Below, in pieces: positions 20,488 through 29,726 of a DNA stretch of 64,000 nucleotides (within the stretch, counting starts at the first letter, position 1; the number at the start of each line of letters is the position of its first letter). This DNA comes from Akkermansia muciniphila (GTDB taxonomy: Bacteria > Verrucomicrobiota > Verrucomicrobiia > Limisphaerales > SIAT01). Made by a program: the position numbers and the translations under genes. Under the pieces are notes generated by a model, which saw only the letters and a program-made list of their open reading frames with translations, did no database searches and was not told the origin of the DNA. Location of the stretch: assembly GCA_945900775.1 (NCBI GenBank), contig CAMDJP010000003.1, positions 31,778 to 95,777 on the forward strand. Direction: 5' to 3'.

Positions 20488-21654
20488 ATGAAAACCTCCC
20501 AGTCACTCCTCGCCTCACTGCTCGTCGCCACACTCGTTCTTCCAGCCATCGCCGCCGATTCGCCGAAGAAGATGCTCCTCATCACCATCACCCAGGGTTT
20601 CCGCCACGGCTCGGTGACCACTGCTGAGCCGATCATCGCCCAAATCGGCAAAGAGAGCGGTCTGTTCAGCGTCGATTACGTCCGCCAACCGGATAACAAG
20701 CCGAACATCAACAAGCCGAAGGAGCCGACCAAGCCGGCTCAGTTCAAGGACGCCAAGGAAGAGGCGGCCTACAAGGCCGCGCTCGACAAGCACAAGGCGG
20801 ACCTCGCGAAGTTCGAGGCCGAGTTGCCGAAGCTGCAGGCCGCGCAGAAGTCGTGGACCGGCACTTACGAGGCCGCACTCGGCAAGCTCACCGCCGAGAA
20901 CTTGAAGCAATACGATATTCTCTTCTTCGCCAACACCACCGGCGCGGTCATCCCGAAAGGCGGCCCGCGTGAGGCGATTCTCGAATTCGTCAAATCGGGC
21001 AAGGCTTTCATCGGTGCGCACAGTGCGACCGATACCTTCGGCGATTTCCCCGGCTACGTGCAGATGATCAACGGTAACTTCGCCGGCCATCCGTGGGGTG
21101 CCGGCACCCTCTGTACATTCACCAACCACGATCCCACGCATCCCGCCGTGAAAATGTACCCAGCCGAGTTCCAGTGGAAGGACGAGATTTACCAGTACCG
21201 CTCATTCGACCCTGCCGCCGTGCGGGTCCTCCTCTCGCTTAACATGGCCAAGACCAATCCGAAGATGCCCTATCAGGTACCCGTCAGCTGGGTCCGCGAA
21301 TACGGCACCGGCCGACTCTTCTACACGAACCTCGGCCACAACGACGCCACGTGGAAAGATGCGACCTTCCAGAAACACCTGCTGAACGGCATCCGCTGGG
21401 CGCTCAAGCTCGAACAAGGTTCCGCCACGCCGAACCCCGAAGTGAGCGCACTGGAAAACGCGAAGTCCTACCTCGCCACCGCCGCCGCCGAGGCCAAGCG
21501 CGACGCCGCGCCGCTGCTCGAGAAACTCATCGCCAAGAAAGAAGATGGCGCGCTTCTCAAGCAGCTCAACGCCGACGCCGCCGAATTTCATAAGCTCAAG
21601 GACGTCGCCCGCGGCGCGCTGGCGGCCAAGGCCTTCGCCGCCGTCGAGAAGTAA
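20488..21654 (+). CDS. Secreted ThuA-domain protein
   Basis: 388 residues with a cleavable signal peptide (about 1-23, ending IAA). The ThuA fold, a class I glutamine-amidotransferase-like Rossmann domain named for trehalose utilisation, begins KKMLLITITQGFRHGSVTT. A Lys/Pro/Glu-rich, largely helical insertion at about 68-135 separates the first beta-alpha unit from the rest. The core resumes with YDILFFANTTG and the block AFIGAHSATDTFGDFPGY, and includes NHDPTHPAV. The C-terminal 65 residues are an alanine-rich helical tail. Its enzymatic role is unsettled; ThuA proteins accompany sugar oxidoreductases, as here with the Gfo/Idh/MocA gene 220 bp downstream. Confidence 0.9.
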   Translation: MKTSQSLLASLLVATLVLPAIAADSPKKMLLITITQGFRHGSVTTAEPIIAQIGKESGLFSVDYVRQPDNKPNINKPKEPTKPAQFKDAKEEAAYKAALDKHKADLAKFEAELPKLQAAQKSWTGTYEAALGKLTAENLKQYDILFFANTTGAVIPKGGPREAILEFVKSGKAFIGAHSATDTFGDFPGYVQMINGNFAGHPWGAGTLCTFTNHDPTHPAVKMYPAEFQWKDEIYQYRSFDPAAVRVLLSLNMAKTNPKMPYQVPVSWVREYGTGRLFYTNLGHNDATWKDATFQKHLLNGIRWALKLEQGSATPNPEVSALENAKSYLATAAAEAKRDAAPLLEKLIAKKEDGALLKQLNADAAEFHKLKDVARGALAAKAFAAVEK

Positions 21655-21681
21655 TCCGCTAAACTCCACTAAACGACCGTG

Positions 21682-21813
21682 ATGAAAGCGCTTCTCCAAA
21701 AGCCCGCGCGCGTCCGCCTCATCGCCGCGTTTACCTCCTCGCTGCTGAGCGTCAGCAACCAGTTGCTCCGGGCGAGGCGCCAGCTGATCGAACGGCTTGC
21801 GCAATTCGACTGA
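21682..21813 (+). CDS. Possible 43-residue basic protein
   Basis: A short frame from ATG 21682 to TGA 21811-21813 lies between the ThuA and Gfo/Idh/MocA genes. The product starts MKALLQKPARVRLIAAF, is rich in Arg, Leu and Ala, and could form one amphipathic helix. No ribosome-binding motif precedes it and no family is recognised, so it may be chance. Confidence 0.25.
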   Translation: MKALLQKPARVRLIAAFTSSLLSVSNQLLRARRQLIERLAQFD

Positions 21814-21875
21814 GACAAACGGCGAATGGTTTTTGTTCGAAAACGGCTTGGCGAAGCGTCAATAATACCGAACCT

Positions 21876-23258
21876 ATGAAGCAGTACGAAGCGTTTCCGA
21901 TTACGGCTGACTTGAACCGGCGCGATTTCATCTACGGCGGATCAGTGGCCGCGCTGGTGGCGATCGTCGCCGCAAAGGAAGTCGCTGCGCAGGAAAAATC
22001 GAAGCCGGCCGAAGGCGAGGCCCAGAAGCCCGCCGGACCGCCAGTGAAGTGCGGTGTGATTGGTTGCGGCGTCTGGGGTCGCGACATCATCAACACGTTG
22101 CTCCGCCTGCCTAACGCCCACGTCACCGCCGTGTGCGATCATTACGAGGCCTTCCTCAACCGCGCCAAGTCGATTGCGCCCGACGCGAAGGGCTACGCCG
22201 ACTTCAAGGAACTCCTCGCGGACAAGAATGTGCAGGCTGTGCTCATCGCTACGCCCACGCACCAGCACCGCGCGATTGCCGAGGCCGCATTCAAGGCCGG
22301 CAAGCACGTCTATTGCGAGGCGCCCATCGCCCACACGGCCGAGGATGGCAAAGCCATCGCCACCGCCGCGAAGGCCGCGCCGCGTTCGAATTTCCAGACC
22401 GGCCTTCTGATGCGTTCGGAACCGCAGCGCCAGTTCTTGCTGCCGTTCATACGCTCCGGTGCCGCGGGCAAAAACATCAAGGCACGCGCACAGCGTCATA
22501 AGAAGGAGAGTTGGCGCCGCGCTGCCGCGAATCCCGAGCGCGAGAAGGAGTTGAACTGGCGTCTCGACCGCAATCTTTCCACCGGTCTCGTAGGCGAAAT
22601 CGGCATCCAGCAGATTGACCTGCTGAGCTGGTTCCTCAACACGAAGCCGCTTTCTGTAACCGGCTTCGGCAGCGTAGTTTACTGGGCCGACGGGCGGGCC
22701 GTACCCGATTCCATCACGGCTATCTTCGAGTATCCTGGCGGTGTACTGCTCACCTACGAGGCCACGCTCGGCAACTCGTTCGACGCCGATTACGAGATGC
22801 TCTACGGCACCGATGCGGCGGTGATGGTGCGCCAAAACAAGGCGTGGATGTTCAAGGAGGCCGACTCGCCGCTGCTCGGCTGGGAGGTGTACGCGCGCAA
22901 GGACGACTTCTATAAGGAGACCGGCATCGCGCTCGTGGCCAACGCCACCAAGCTCGCCGCGTTGGGTGAAAAGCCCGCGGAAGAAGTACCGTTCACCAAC
23001 ACGCCGCTCTTCTACGCGCTCGACGCCTTCCTCTACAACTCGCGGCTCATCGCGGGCGGTGTGGAGGATTTCATCGCGAACTTCGGCGACAGCGACGCGG
23101 CTGCGTTGCGCGACTACATCGCCGACTTCGCCAAGAACAAGATGCCCGCCGCCGGTTGGCAGGAAGGCTATGAGTCACTCGTCACCGTGCTCAAGGCCAA
23201 CGAGGCCATCCTCACCGGCAAGAAACTCGCCTTCACCAAAGACCTTTTCGAAGTCTGA
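21876..23258 (+). CDS. Gfo/Idh/MocA-family oxidoreductase-like protein, Tat-type signal, catalytic Lys replaced
   Basis: 460 residues. A twin-arginine-like start (NRRDFIYGGSVAALVAIVAA) suggests export. The NAD(P)-binding Rossmann domain has GVIGCGVWG at about 60-68, followed by ATPTHQHRAIAEAAFKAGKH. The motif that is normally EKP, whose lysine is part of the catalytic site, reads EAP at 147-149. The C-terminal alpha/beta domain is complete. Secreted members are common in PVC bacteria and tend to sit with ThuA and sugar-active genes. Either the substrate chemistry differs here or the protein has become non-catalytic. It lies 21 bp upstream of the YceI gene. Confidence 0.9.
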   Translation: MKQYEAFPITADLNRRDFIYGGSVAALVAIVAAKEVAAQEKSKPAEGEAQKPAGPPVKCGVIGCGVWGRDIINTLLRLPNAHVTAVCDHYEAFLNRAKSIAPDAKGYADFKELLADKNVQAVLIATPTHQHRAIAEAAFKAGKHVYCEAPIAHTAEDGKAIATAAKAAPRSNFQTGLLMRSEPQRQFLLPFIRSGAAGKNIKARAQRHKKESWRRAAANPEREKELNWRLDRNLSTGLVGEIGIQQIDLLSWFLNTKPLSVTGFGSVVYWADGRAVPDSITAIFEYPGGVLLTYEATLGNSFDADYEMLYGTDAAVMVRQNKAWMFKEADSPLLGWEVYARKDDFYKETGIALVANATKLAALGEKPAEEVPFTNTPLFYALDAFLYNSRLIAGGVEDFIANFGDSDAAALRDYIADFAKNKMPAAGWQEGYESLVTVLKANEAILTGKKLAFTKDLFEV

Positions 23259-23279
23259 CCCACGAACCTGATTCCCATT

Positions 23280-23903
23280 ATGCGCCATCTCATCATCCTC
23301 TCACTCCTGCTCCCGGTTCTCCACATCGCCGCGCGCGCCGAGGTCATTCGCTTCATGGCCCAGCCCGTCGGCAGCAAGATTCGCGTGGAAGGCACATCAA
23401 ACATCCACGATTGGTTCATGGAAGGCGGGCTCATCGGCGGCTTCATCGAGGTGGACGAGAAATTCCCCGTGAAGGCCGACGCAAAGCCGACCCTCGGCAA
23501 GTTCCCCGCACGCGTCGATGTGCGCGTACCAATCCGCTCGCTCAACACGAGCGGTAAGGCGGCGATGAACACCGTCATGCAGGGCGCAATCAAGATGGAG
23601 AATCATCCCCTCATCAACTTCAAGGCCTCGGAGCTGGTGCTCAAGGAAGCGAAGGACGGAAAGCTCACCTTCGAAGCCCCTGGCACGCTCGCCGTCGCCG
23701 GCGTCGCGAAGAATCTACTCCTGCCCGTCACGATGGAGTACGCCGAAGGCGGCAAGCTGAAGTTCAAGGGTGAGGCGAAAGTGAAGATGACCGATTTCGG
23801 CATCAAGCCACCTTCGCCCGCACTCGCGCTCGGCCTCATCAAGACCGACGACGAGGTGAAGATTACCTTCGAATGGTTCGCCGCCCGCGCCGCAGCGAAA
23901 TAA
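23280..23903 (+). CDS. YceI-family periplasmic lipid-binding-like protein
   Basis: 207 residues with a signal peptide (about 1-20, ending ARA). The mature part has the YceI lipocalin-like pattern: GTSNIHDWFMEGG, a V-R-V-P-I-R-SL segment, the helix MENHPLINFKAS and a closing beta strand VKITFEWFAA. YceI proteins bind long isoprenoid or polyprenyl-like lipids in the periplasm. It is probably co-transcribed with the oxidoreductase-like gene 21 bp upstream. The family call is firm, the ligand unknown. Confidence 0.92.
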   Translation: MRHLIILSLLLPVLHIAARAEVIRFMAQPVGSKIRVEGTSNIHDWFMEGGLIGGFIEVDEKFPVKADAKPTLGKFPARVDVRVPIRSLNTSGKAAMNTVMQGAIKMENHPLINFKASELVLKEAKDGKLTFEAPGTLAVAGVAKNLLLPVTMEYAEGGKLKFKGEAKVKMTDFGIKPPSPALALGLIKTDDEVKITFEWFAARAAAK

Positions 23904-23976
23904 TCTCGAGCGACCGCGACGTCCGGCGAATTAATTTCGCCTTGCGAGCCACAATGAACTCGTCGAGATTGCTCAG

Positions 23977-24888
23977 GTGAAGCCCCCGTTCCTCGCGCTT
24001 ACGTTACTCATCGCCGTCGCGCTCCTCAGTGGCTGCCTCGATTTCGAACGCGAGACCGTCACCTACCACCATGACGCCAAGGGGGACACCCTCCGACTCT
24101 TTCTCGTGTATAACGGCATCTTCGGCGCCGACGGCCGCGATGGTCTTTCCGAACAGGAACAGGCGCAACTGGCCGAGATGCTCGCCGGCGACCGCGCCTT
24201 CTTCTTCAGCAACTGGATTTTCGAATACAACCGTGCCAGCCTCAAGAAGGAGCTCGAGAATCTCAATGACCCAGACCAGACCCGCGATAAGCCGAACGAT
24301 CTTGTCGTGCGAGAGAAGAAATTCCTCGAGCTGTTGCTGGCCAACGTGCGCGTGGATAACGGCCCCTTCTTCTATGACGCCAACCATCGCCTGTGTGCCG
24401 CTCAGCGTGTGACCGTGCAGAACGTCACCGACCTCCTCCGCGCGGCGAACGAGTTGATGCGCGCCGGGCTACGTCACAAAGCCGGGGCAGAGGGCACCGA
24501 TGAGAACGAACGGCAAGTTATCCTCAAGTCGCTGGCGAACGAGGGCGCCTTCCTCCGCCTCACCGGCAACCGTTTCTCCCTCCGCTGGCCGCTCACCGGT
24601 GAGGATTTCGAGTCCTCCTTTGGGCGTGGCGACAATCAGCAGGCCAAGATTATCTTGGGTGAGTTCAATCGCCAAGGCGGCCATCTAGGGTGGGAGAAGG
24701 GCGAAATCTTCACCCACATCGGTGCTACAAACAACGCCCACACGACACTCACGCTGCCTGTCAGCGGAAAGCCCTACAAGCCCAACGCCGTCGCAGCCAT
24801 CGCCCTGCGCGCGCAGCTTACGGTGTTGGAGAAGTTCGATGCGCCCGCGGCCGCCAAGGCCTTTGTCGCGACGGGTAAGGTGCCTTGA
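23977..24888 (+). CDS. Hypothetical lipoprotein
   Basis: 303 residues from a GTG start at 23977; no ATG fits. A clear lipoprotein signal is present: a short basic start, a hydrophobic core and lipobox LLSGC with Cys near 20. The mature part is mixed alpha/beta with no recognised domain. It has a repeated hydrophilic helix near 65-115 and a domain near 185-300 with alternating strands. It ends just before or overlapping the DUF2062 gene. Export and lipid anchoring are the only supported predictions. Confidence 0.8.
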   Translation: MKPPFLALTLLIAVALLSGCLDFERETVTYHHDAKGDTLRLFLVYNGIFGADGRDGLSEQEQAQLAEMLAGDRAFFFSNWIFEYNRASLKKELENLNDPDQTRDKPNDLVVREKKFLELLLANVRVDNGPFFYDANHRLCAAQRVTVQNVTDLLRAANELMRAGLRHKAGAEGTDENERQVILKSLANEGAFLRLTGNRFSLRWPLTGEDFESSFGRGDNQQAKIILGEFNRQGGHLGWEKGEIFTHIGATNNAHTTLTLPVSGKPYKPNAVAAIALRAQLTVLEKFDAPAAAKAFVATGKVP

Positions 24889-24953
24889 GGTTAGCCCATC
24901 GCGGCAGCGCCTCGCGCCTTGCCTCCGCCTCCACCTTTCCGCAGGATGCGGCC

Positions 24954-25520
24954 GTGCAACCGCCCAGTTCCGAAGGCAAGCGAGCTAAGCTCCCCCACCA
25001 GAGCGGCTTCTTCAACGGCCTGCGCCGGCGCGGTCGGTTGCAGTATCTTAAACTGTTGCGCTCCCAAGGCGCACCGCAGCAAATCGCCCGCGGCTTCGCC
25101 ATCGGCACGTGGGTCGAATTCATCGTTTTCCCCACGCTCGGCGTCGCGTTCATATTGTTGTGGCCGCTGAACTGGCTGCTACGCGGCAACCTCGCTGCTT
25201 CTTTGGTCGCCTTCATGCTTTGGAAAATGGTGATATGGATTTTCATCTGGCCGAATATCCAACTCGGACACTGGCTGCTCGGCTCGCATCAAATCCTCGA
25301 GAAAACTACCAAAGCTCAGATGAAAGGCTGGGATGCCAAAATCGCTTTTTTGAAAGAGCAAGGAATAGCCTTCTTCGTCGGTAGCGCGCTGACGGGATTG
25401 ATCGCGGCTATTCTGAGCTACTTCCTCGTGCTAGTCGCGCTCAAGGCCTATCACGACCGCCGCGAACGGCGGCGTCACGCGATGCTAGAAAAACGCCGCG
25501 AGCAACCCGTGCACAAATGA
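24954..25520 (+). CDS. DUF2062 domain membrane protein
   Basis: 188 residues from GTG 24954, which has AGGA seven bases upstream; an alternative TTG at 24885 overlaps the previous stop (TTGA) and would add 23 residues. The DUF2062 core contains LKLLRSQGAPQQIARGFAIG, then three hydrophobic segments near 51-72, 75-96 and 133-157. The last 20 residues are strongly basic. Relatives are small inner-membrane proteins, some fused to glycosyltransferases; their function is unknown. It is convergent with the DUF1501 gene at 25560. Confidence 0.82.
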   Translation: MQPPSSEGKRAKLPHQSGFFNGLRRRGRLQYLKLLRSQGAPQQIARGFAIGTWVEFIVFPTLGVAFILLWPLNWLLRGNLAASLVAFMLWKMVIWIFIWPNIQLGHWLLGSHQILEKTTKAQMKGWDAKIAFLKEQGIAFFVGSALTGLIAAILSYFLVLVALKAYHDRRERRRHAMLEKRREQPVHK

Positions 25521-25559
25521 GCAGAGCGCTCGCTGCGCTTTTCAAGAATCCCCAAAACT

Positions 25560-26984
25560 TCAGCCCGTAATCGGCTTGATCACCTTGCCGCCCACGTCGG
25601 TCAGACGGAAGTCGCGGCCGCTGTAACGGTAGGTGAGCTTCTCATGGTCGAGGCCCAGTTGGTGGAGAATCGTGGCATGGAAATCGTTCACGTGCACCTT
25701 GTCCACCGCCGCCTTGTGGCCGATCTCGTCCGAGGCACCGTGGGTCACACCGCCCTTCACGCCACCGCCGACCATCCACGCCGTCATCGCGTGCGGGTTG
25801 TGGTCGCGACCGGGCTTGCCGCTCTTCTGCGCGACCGGCAGTCGGCCGAACTCGCCGGCCCAGATCACGAGCGTGTCCTTCAACATTCCGCGTTGCGCAA
25901 GATCTTCCAAGAGCGCCGCCACAGGTTGATCGCTCTCCAACGCAAAGCCGGTGTGGTTTCCAGCAATGTCGTTATGACCATCCCAGCTCTGCTGGTTCTC
26001 CATGCCGCCGGAATAAATCTGCACGAAGCGCGTGCCACGCTCGACGAGCCGACGGGCGGTAAGACATTGCGCGGCAAAATGCGCGCAGTGCTTTTGGTCG
26101 AGGCCATAGAGCTTCTTGATATGCTCTGGCTCTTTCTCGAGATCAAGCGCTTCGGGCGCGGCGCTCTGCATCCGATAGGCCAGCTCAAAACTTTCGATGC
26201 GCGCCGCCAACTCGCTCTCCTGCGGATTCACCGCGAGCTGCACGCGGTTCAAATCAGCGAGCAGGTCGAGCTGCGCCCGCTGCTGAGCGGCGTTCATCTC
26301 TTTCGGCCGGTTTAGGTTATCAATCGGGTCGCCCTGCGGTCGGAAATGCGTTCCTTGAAAGACACTCGGCAGGAAGCCCGCACCCCAGTTCGTTGCGTGG
26401 CCTTTGGGCAACCCGCGCCCGCGCGGATCGCTCATCACCACAAACGCCGGCAAGTTGCGACTGACCGATCCCAACCCGTACGTAGCCCACGAGCCCACGC
26501 ACGGAAAGCCCATGCGCGGCAGACCGCAGTTCATCATGAACAGCGCCGGCGAATGGTTGTTGGATTCGGTGTGCAGCGAGTGGATGAACGCCATCTTGTC
26601 GACGTGCCGCGCGAGATTTGGAAAGATGGACGAGACCCATTTGCCGCACTGGCCGTGCTGCGTGAACTCGAACGGACTCTTCATCAGCCCGCCGACCGCG
26701 TTGGCGAAGAAGCCGGTGAAGCGGTCGAAGCCTTCGAGCGCCTGGCCATCGCGTTTCGCCAGCTCGGGCTTGTAATCCCAAGTGTCCACCTGGCTCTGAC
26801 CGCCGTTGACGAAGATCCAGATTACCGCCTTCGCCTTAGCAACAAAGTGTGGCGCACGCGGCGCGAGCGGGTCGACCCCGGCGGCAAGGAGTCGTTCTTC
26901 TTGCAGCAGGGCGGCCAGCCCGAGTGCGCCTGCGCCCATGCCACAGCGCTGCAACAGTTGCCGACGATTCAATAGCTCATCCAT
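25560..26984 (-). CDS. DUF1501 protein, Tat-exported (partner of 26992-29529)
   Basis: 474 residues with a twin-arginine start (NRRQLLQRCGMGAGALG). The DUF1501 blocks are complete: FVNGGQSQVDTWDYKP, GSWATYGLGSVSRNLPAFV, LTARRLVERGTRFVQIYSGG, WAGEFGRLPVAQKSGKPGRD and the C-terminal signature [19 protein letters not shown]. It starts 7 bp after the stop of the PSCyt1/DUF1549/DUF1553 gene. This pair is the classic planctomycete arrangement in which both proteins are exported and presumably act together. The fold is related to alkaline phosphatase/sulfatase, but no activity has been established for the family. Confidence 0.94.
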   Translation of the reverse strand: MDELLNRRQLLQRCGMGAGALGLAALLQEERLLAAGVDPLAPRAPHFVAKAKAVIWIFVNGGQSQVDTWDYKPELAKRDGQALEGFDRFTGFFANAVGGLMKSPFEFTQHGQCGKWVSSIFPNLARHVDKMAFIHSLHTESNNHSPALFMMNCGLPRMGFPCVGSWATYGLGSVSRNLPAFVVMSDPRGRGLPKGHATNWGAGFLPSVFQGTHFRPQGDPIDNLNRPKEMNAAQQRAQLDLLADLNRVQLAVNPQESELAARIESFELAYRMQSAAPEALDLEKEPEHIKKLYGLDQKHCAHFAAQCLTARRLVERGTRFVQIYSGGMENQQSWDGHNDIAGNHTGFALESDQPVAALLEDLAQRGMLKDTLVIWAGEFGRLPVAQKSGKPGRDHNPHAMTAWMVGGGVKGGVTHGASDEIGHKAAVDKVHVNDFHATILHQLGLDHEKLTYRYSGRDFRLTDVGGKVIKPITG

Positions 26985-26991
26985 AAATGGT

Positions 26992-29529
26992 TCACTGAAC
27001 GTAAATAAATTCGTTCAGACCGAAAAGTACCTGACAAAAGTCCGTCGCCGCCAACAGCCGCGCGTCGGCTACGTTGCGACCAGCAGCTTTATACGATACC
27101 TCCTGCTGGGCGAGAAAGCGGTCGGCCTTCTCTCGCTCCAGTGCAGCTGGCGGACGGCTCAGCGTCGCCAAGTAAGCCTCCTCGGCGATTGCAACGTTGG
27201 AAATCAGCTTTGCTGCGAGAGCGGACGCTGCCTGCCGCACGTTCGAGCCGTTCATAAACAACAACGCCTGCGGTGCGATTACCGTCGCCGGGCGAGCGCC
27301 TTGTCCGACGAGCGGCTCCGGCGCATCGAAGAGCTGCATGCCAGGGATGAGCTTGCTGCGTTTGATGAAGAAATAAATGCTGCGTCGCTTGCTGGCCTCA
27401 TTGAGCGTACCGGGACCGAACATCACTCGGTCGAGCTGACCGCTGACGGCGAGCACGCTGTCGCGGATTGCCTCGGCTTCCAACCGCTGCTGAGCACGCC
27501 GCCAGTGCAGCGTGTTCTGCGGATCCTTTGCCGACTTGGCGGCATCGAACTTCGCGTCCTGTTGGTACGCCGCGCTCATCAACATCAGCTTGTGCAGCGG
27601 TTTCAACCGCCAACCGTTCTTAATGAGTTCGCTCGCAAGAAAATCCAGCAGCTCCGGATGCGTCGGCTTCTCACCCTGCGCCCCAAAGTCGCTCGGCGTG
27701 CCCACGAGACCGCGCCCGAAATGGTGTTGCCACATGCGATTCACTATCACACGTGCCAGTAGATGACCCGCGCCGTGTTCGGTGTCCGCCATCCAACCCG
27801 CCAACGCCGCGCGCCGGTGCGAAGTGAGCGCACCTGCCGGCGGGGGAGACTGCCACGACGTCTCCGTCTTGCCGCCGCGCATAAGCACTTGCAGGAAACC
27901 TTGCGTGGCGACTTCGGCTTTCTGGCTCACATCGCCACGCTTGAGGAAATGCGTCTCCTTATAGAAATGGGGGAAGCCGCGGTCGTCGGCGTGATGTTTC
28001 ATCGGCTTCACACCTTCGCTCGTGGCCTGCACTTTGGTAGGCTTTGGCCGCGCCGCGAGGCTCTTCTGGACGGAATCATTCCGCTTCTTCCACTCGGCAT
28101 CCTGCACTTTGAAAACTTCCAGCAGCTTCGCGCGCGATTTCTCGTCGAGCTTGTCGGGTGATCCGGTCTTTGTCAGCATAGCGAACAACGCTTCTTGCCC
28201 TTTCACAACGGCCGGCGCATTCGTAGCCCACTGCGTGAAGCGCGAGGGCAGTTGCTCGCGCTCGAACTTCGCCAGCGCCTCGGTGGACGGCGCGTGCTCT
28301 TTCTCCCATTTCGCCAGCGTGCCCTTCTGCTCCGCAGAATCGAGGTTCACCTCGATCTCGCTCCGGATGGTCGTGCTGAAAGTCGAAACCAGCCGATAAT
28401 AATCCCGCACTGGGATGGGATCGAATTTGTGGTCGTGACAGCGCGCGCAACCGATGGTCATCCCGAGCATCGCCGTGCCGAGCGTGCCGGCCATATCATC
28501 CAGTTCGTCGTAGCGAGCGGATTCAAATTCTTTCTCTGTGAGCTGCGTGGGGAAAACTCCCGCACCAAGAAAACCCGTTGCCATTAACGCCAGCGGATTG
28601 CCCGGCGCCAATTCATCGCCGGCGACCTGCCATTTCACGAACTGATCGTATGGCATGTCGGCATTGAGCGCCTTGATGACGAAGTCGCGATAGTGATATG
28701 CGTGCGGCCGGTCATAGTCCTGCTCGAAGCCGTGGCTCTCGGCGAAGCGCGCCACGTCCAGCCAGTGCCGGCCCCAGCGCTCGCCGTAATGCGGCGAAGC
28801 AAGCAAACGATCCACCGCCTTTGCGTAGGCGTCAGGGGCGGTGTCCTTCACGAACGCCTCGACTTCTTCTGGCGTCGGCGGAAGCCCTATCAGATCCAGA
28901 TGCACGCGGCGCAGCAAGGTATGCCGTTCGGCAGGTGCGTTGGGTGCCAGTTGCTTTGCTTCCAGCTGGCCGAGGATGAAGTGGTCAACATCGTTGCGCG
29001 GCCACGTCTTGTTTTTCACTGCGGGCAACGCAGTTTTCTTCAGCGGCTGGAATGACCAGAACTGGCGGTCTTGCTCGGTGACCGACCGCCCCGCCAGCAT
29101 AACGCCTTTCGCGATGAGCGGTTGGTCGTATGGCGCGCCGAGATTAATCCACTCCGCGAGTGCAGCGATTTCCTTTTCCGGCAGCTTCGAAGCCTTCTTC
29201 GGCATCGCCGGCTTCTCGAGGTGGGCGACCATTCGATAAAGACGGCTTTTGGCCGCATCGCCGAGGACAATCACCAGGCCTTCTTCGCCACCCTTCAGCA
29301 ACGCCTCACGGGAGGAGAGATCGAAGCCGCCTTTCACGCTCTCACCACCGTGGCATTTGAGGCAATGCGTGCGTAACGTTGGACCAGCCGAATCCTTGAA
29401 CACCGCGAGCCCCTTGGCCATCCGCACGGCGTGATCGGACGACACGGCGGGTGCTGCGGCCAAGACCTTTCCAGAGAGGCAGACAAAGGCCATCAAAATC
29501 TGCAGCGTAGTTGGCCAGAGACGAAACAT
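26992..29529 (-). CDS. Secreted PSCyt1/DUF1549/DUF1553 cytochrome-like protein (PSD1 type)
   Basis: 845 residues from ATG 29529; a GTG two codons earlier is possible. Signal peptide about 1-25. The planctomycete cytochrome-like domain carries one haem motif, CLKCH, at about 56-60. DUF1549 follows (about 180-390) and contains a second CxxCH, CARCHDHKFDP, from about 361. A charged helical linker of about 170 residues leads directly to DUF1553 (about 565-830), without the extra beta domain found in its paralogues here. It is the upstream half of a pair with the DUF1501 gene 7 bp downstream. A 16-bp motif shared with the corA upstream region ends 6 bp before the start. The role is unknown; electron transfer in polysaccharide breakdown has been proposed for such proteins. 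Confidence 0.93.
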   Translation of the reverse strand: MFRLWPTTLQILMAFVCLSGKVLAAAPAVSSDHAVRMAKGLAVFKDSAGPTLRTHCLKCHGGESVKGGFDLSSREALLKGGEEGLVIVLGDAAKSRLYRMVAHLEKPAMPKKASKLPEKEIAALAEWINLGAPYDQPLIAKGVMLAGRSVTEQDRQFWSFQPLKKTALPAVKNKTWPRNDVDHFILGQLEAKQLAPNAPAERHTLLRRVHLDLIGLPPTPEEVEAFVKDTAPDAYAKAVDRLLASPHYGERWGRHWLDVARFAESHGFEQDYDRPHAYHYRDFVIKALNADMPYDQFVKWQVAGDELAPGNPLALMATGFLGAGVFPTQLTEKEFESARYDELDDMAGTLGTAMLGMTIGCARCHDHKFDPIPVRDYYRLVSTFSTTIRSEIEVNLDSAEQKGTLAKWEKEHAPSTEALAKFEREQLPSRFTQWATNAPAVVKGQEALFAMLTKTGSPDKLDEKSRAKLLEVFKVQDAEWKKRNDSVQKSLAARPKPTKVQATSEGVKPMKHHADDRGFPHFYKETHFLKRGDVSQKAEVATQGFLQVLMRGGKTETSWQSPPPAGALTSHRRAALAGWMADTEHGAGHLLARVIVNRMWQHHFGRGLVGTPSDFGAQGEKPTHPELLDFLASELIKNGWRLKPLHKLMLMSAAYQQDAKFDAAKSAKDPQNTLHWRRAQQRLEAEAIRDSVLAVSGQLDRVMFGPGTLNEASKRRSIYFFIKRSKLIPGMQLFDAPEPLVGQGARPATVIAPQALLFMNGSNVRQAASALAAKLISNVAIAEEAYLATLSRPPAALEREKADRFLAQQEVSYKAAGRNVADARLLAATDFCQVLFGLNEFIYVQ

Positions 29530-29534
29530 TTCCA

Positions 29535-29550
29535 CTAGTTTAGAGTGCCA
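29535..29550 (-). promoter_or_regulatory. 16-bp motif shared with the corA/ThuA intergenic region
   Basis: Minus strand reads TGGCACTCTAAACTAG immediately before the PSD1 gene start at 29529. It matches 14 of 16 bases of TGACGCTCTAAACTAG at 20300-20315. TAAACT within it could also serve as a weak -10 element, with TTGAGT at 29567-29562 as the -35 and a 16-bp spacer. Transcription would then begin only a few bases before the start codon. Confidence 0.4.
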
Positions 29551-29726
29551 TGCTTATGACTCAATTCATTTCTATACGACATTTCAGTTTAACCAAAACC
29601 TGCCGGCGAGGTGAACATACTGTGAAGCAGTGCGGTGGCAACGGTCGGCGAGCTATGCGCGATCTAATTCAGCCAAATCGGGGGTGAAAAGAGCGTTTCG
29701 ACCGCTGCAGCCCGATTGATGGCGCT

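Noticed and set aside
25521..25545. Rho-independent terminator between convergent genes
   Set aside because: The possible stem around GCAGAGCG/CGCTGC leaves a loop of about two bases and only a short T run.
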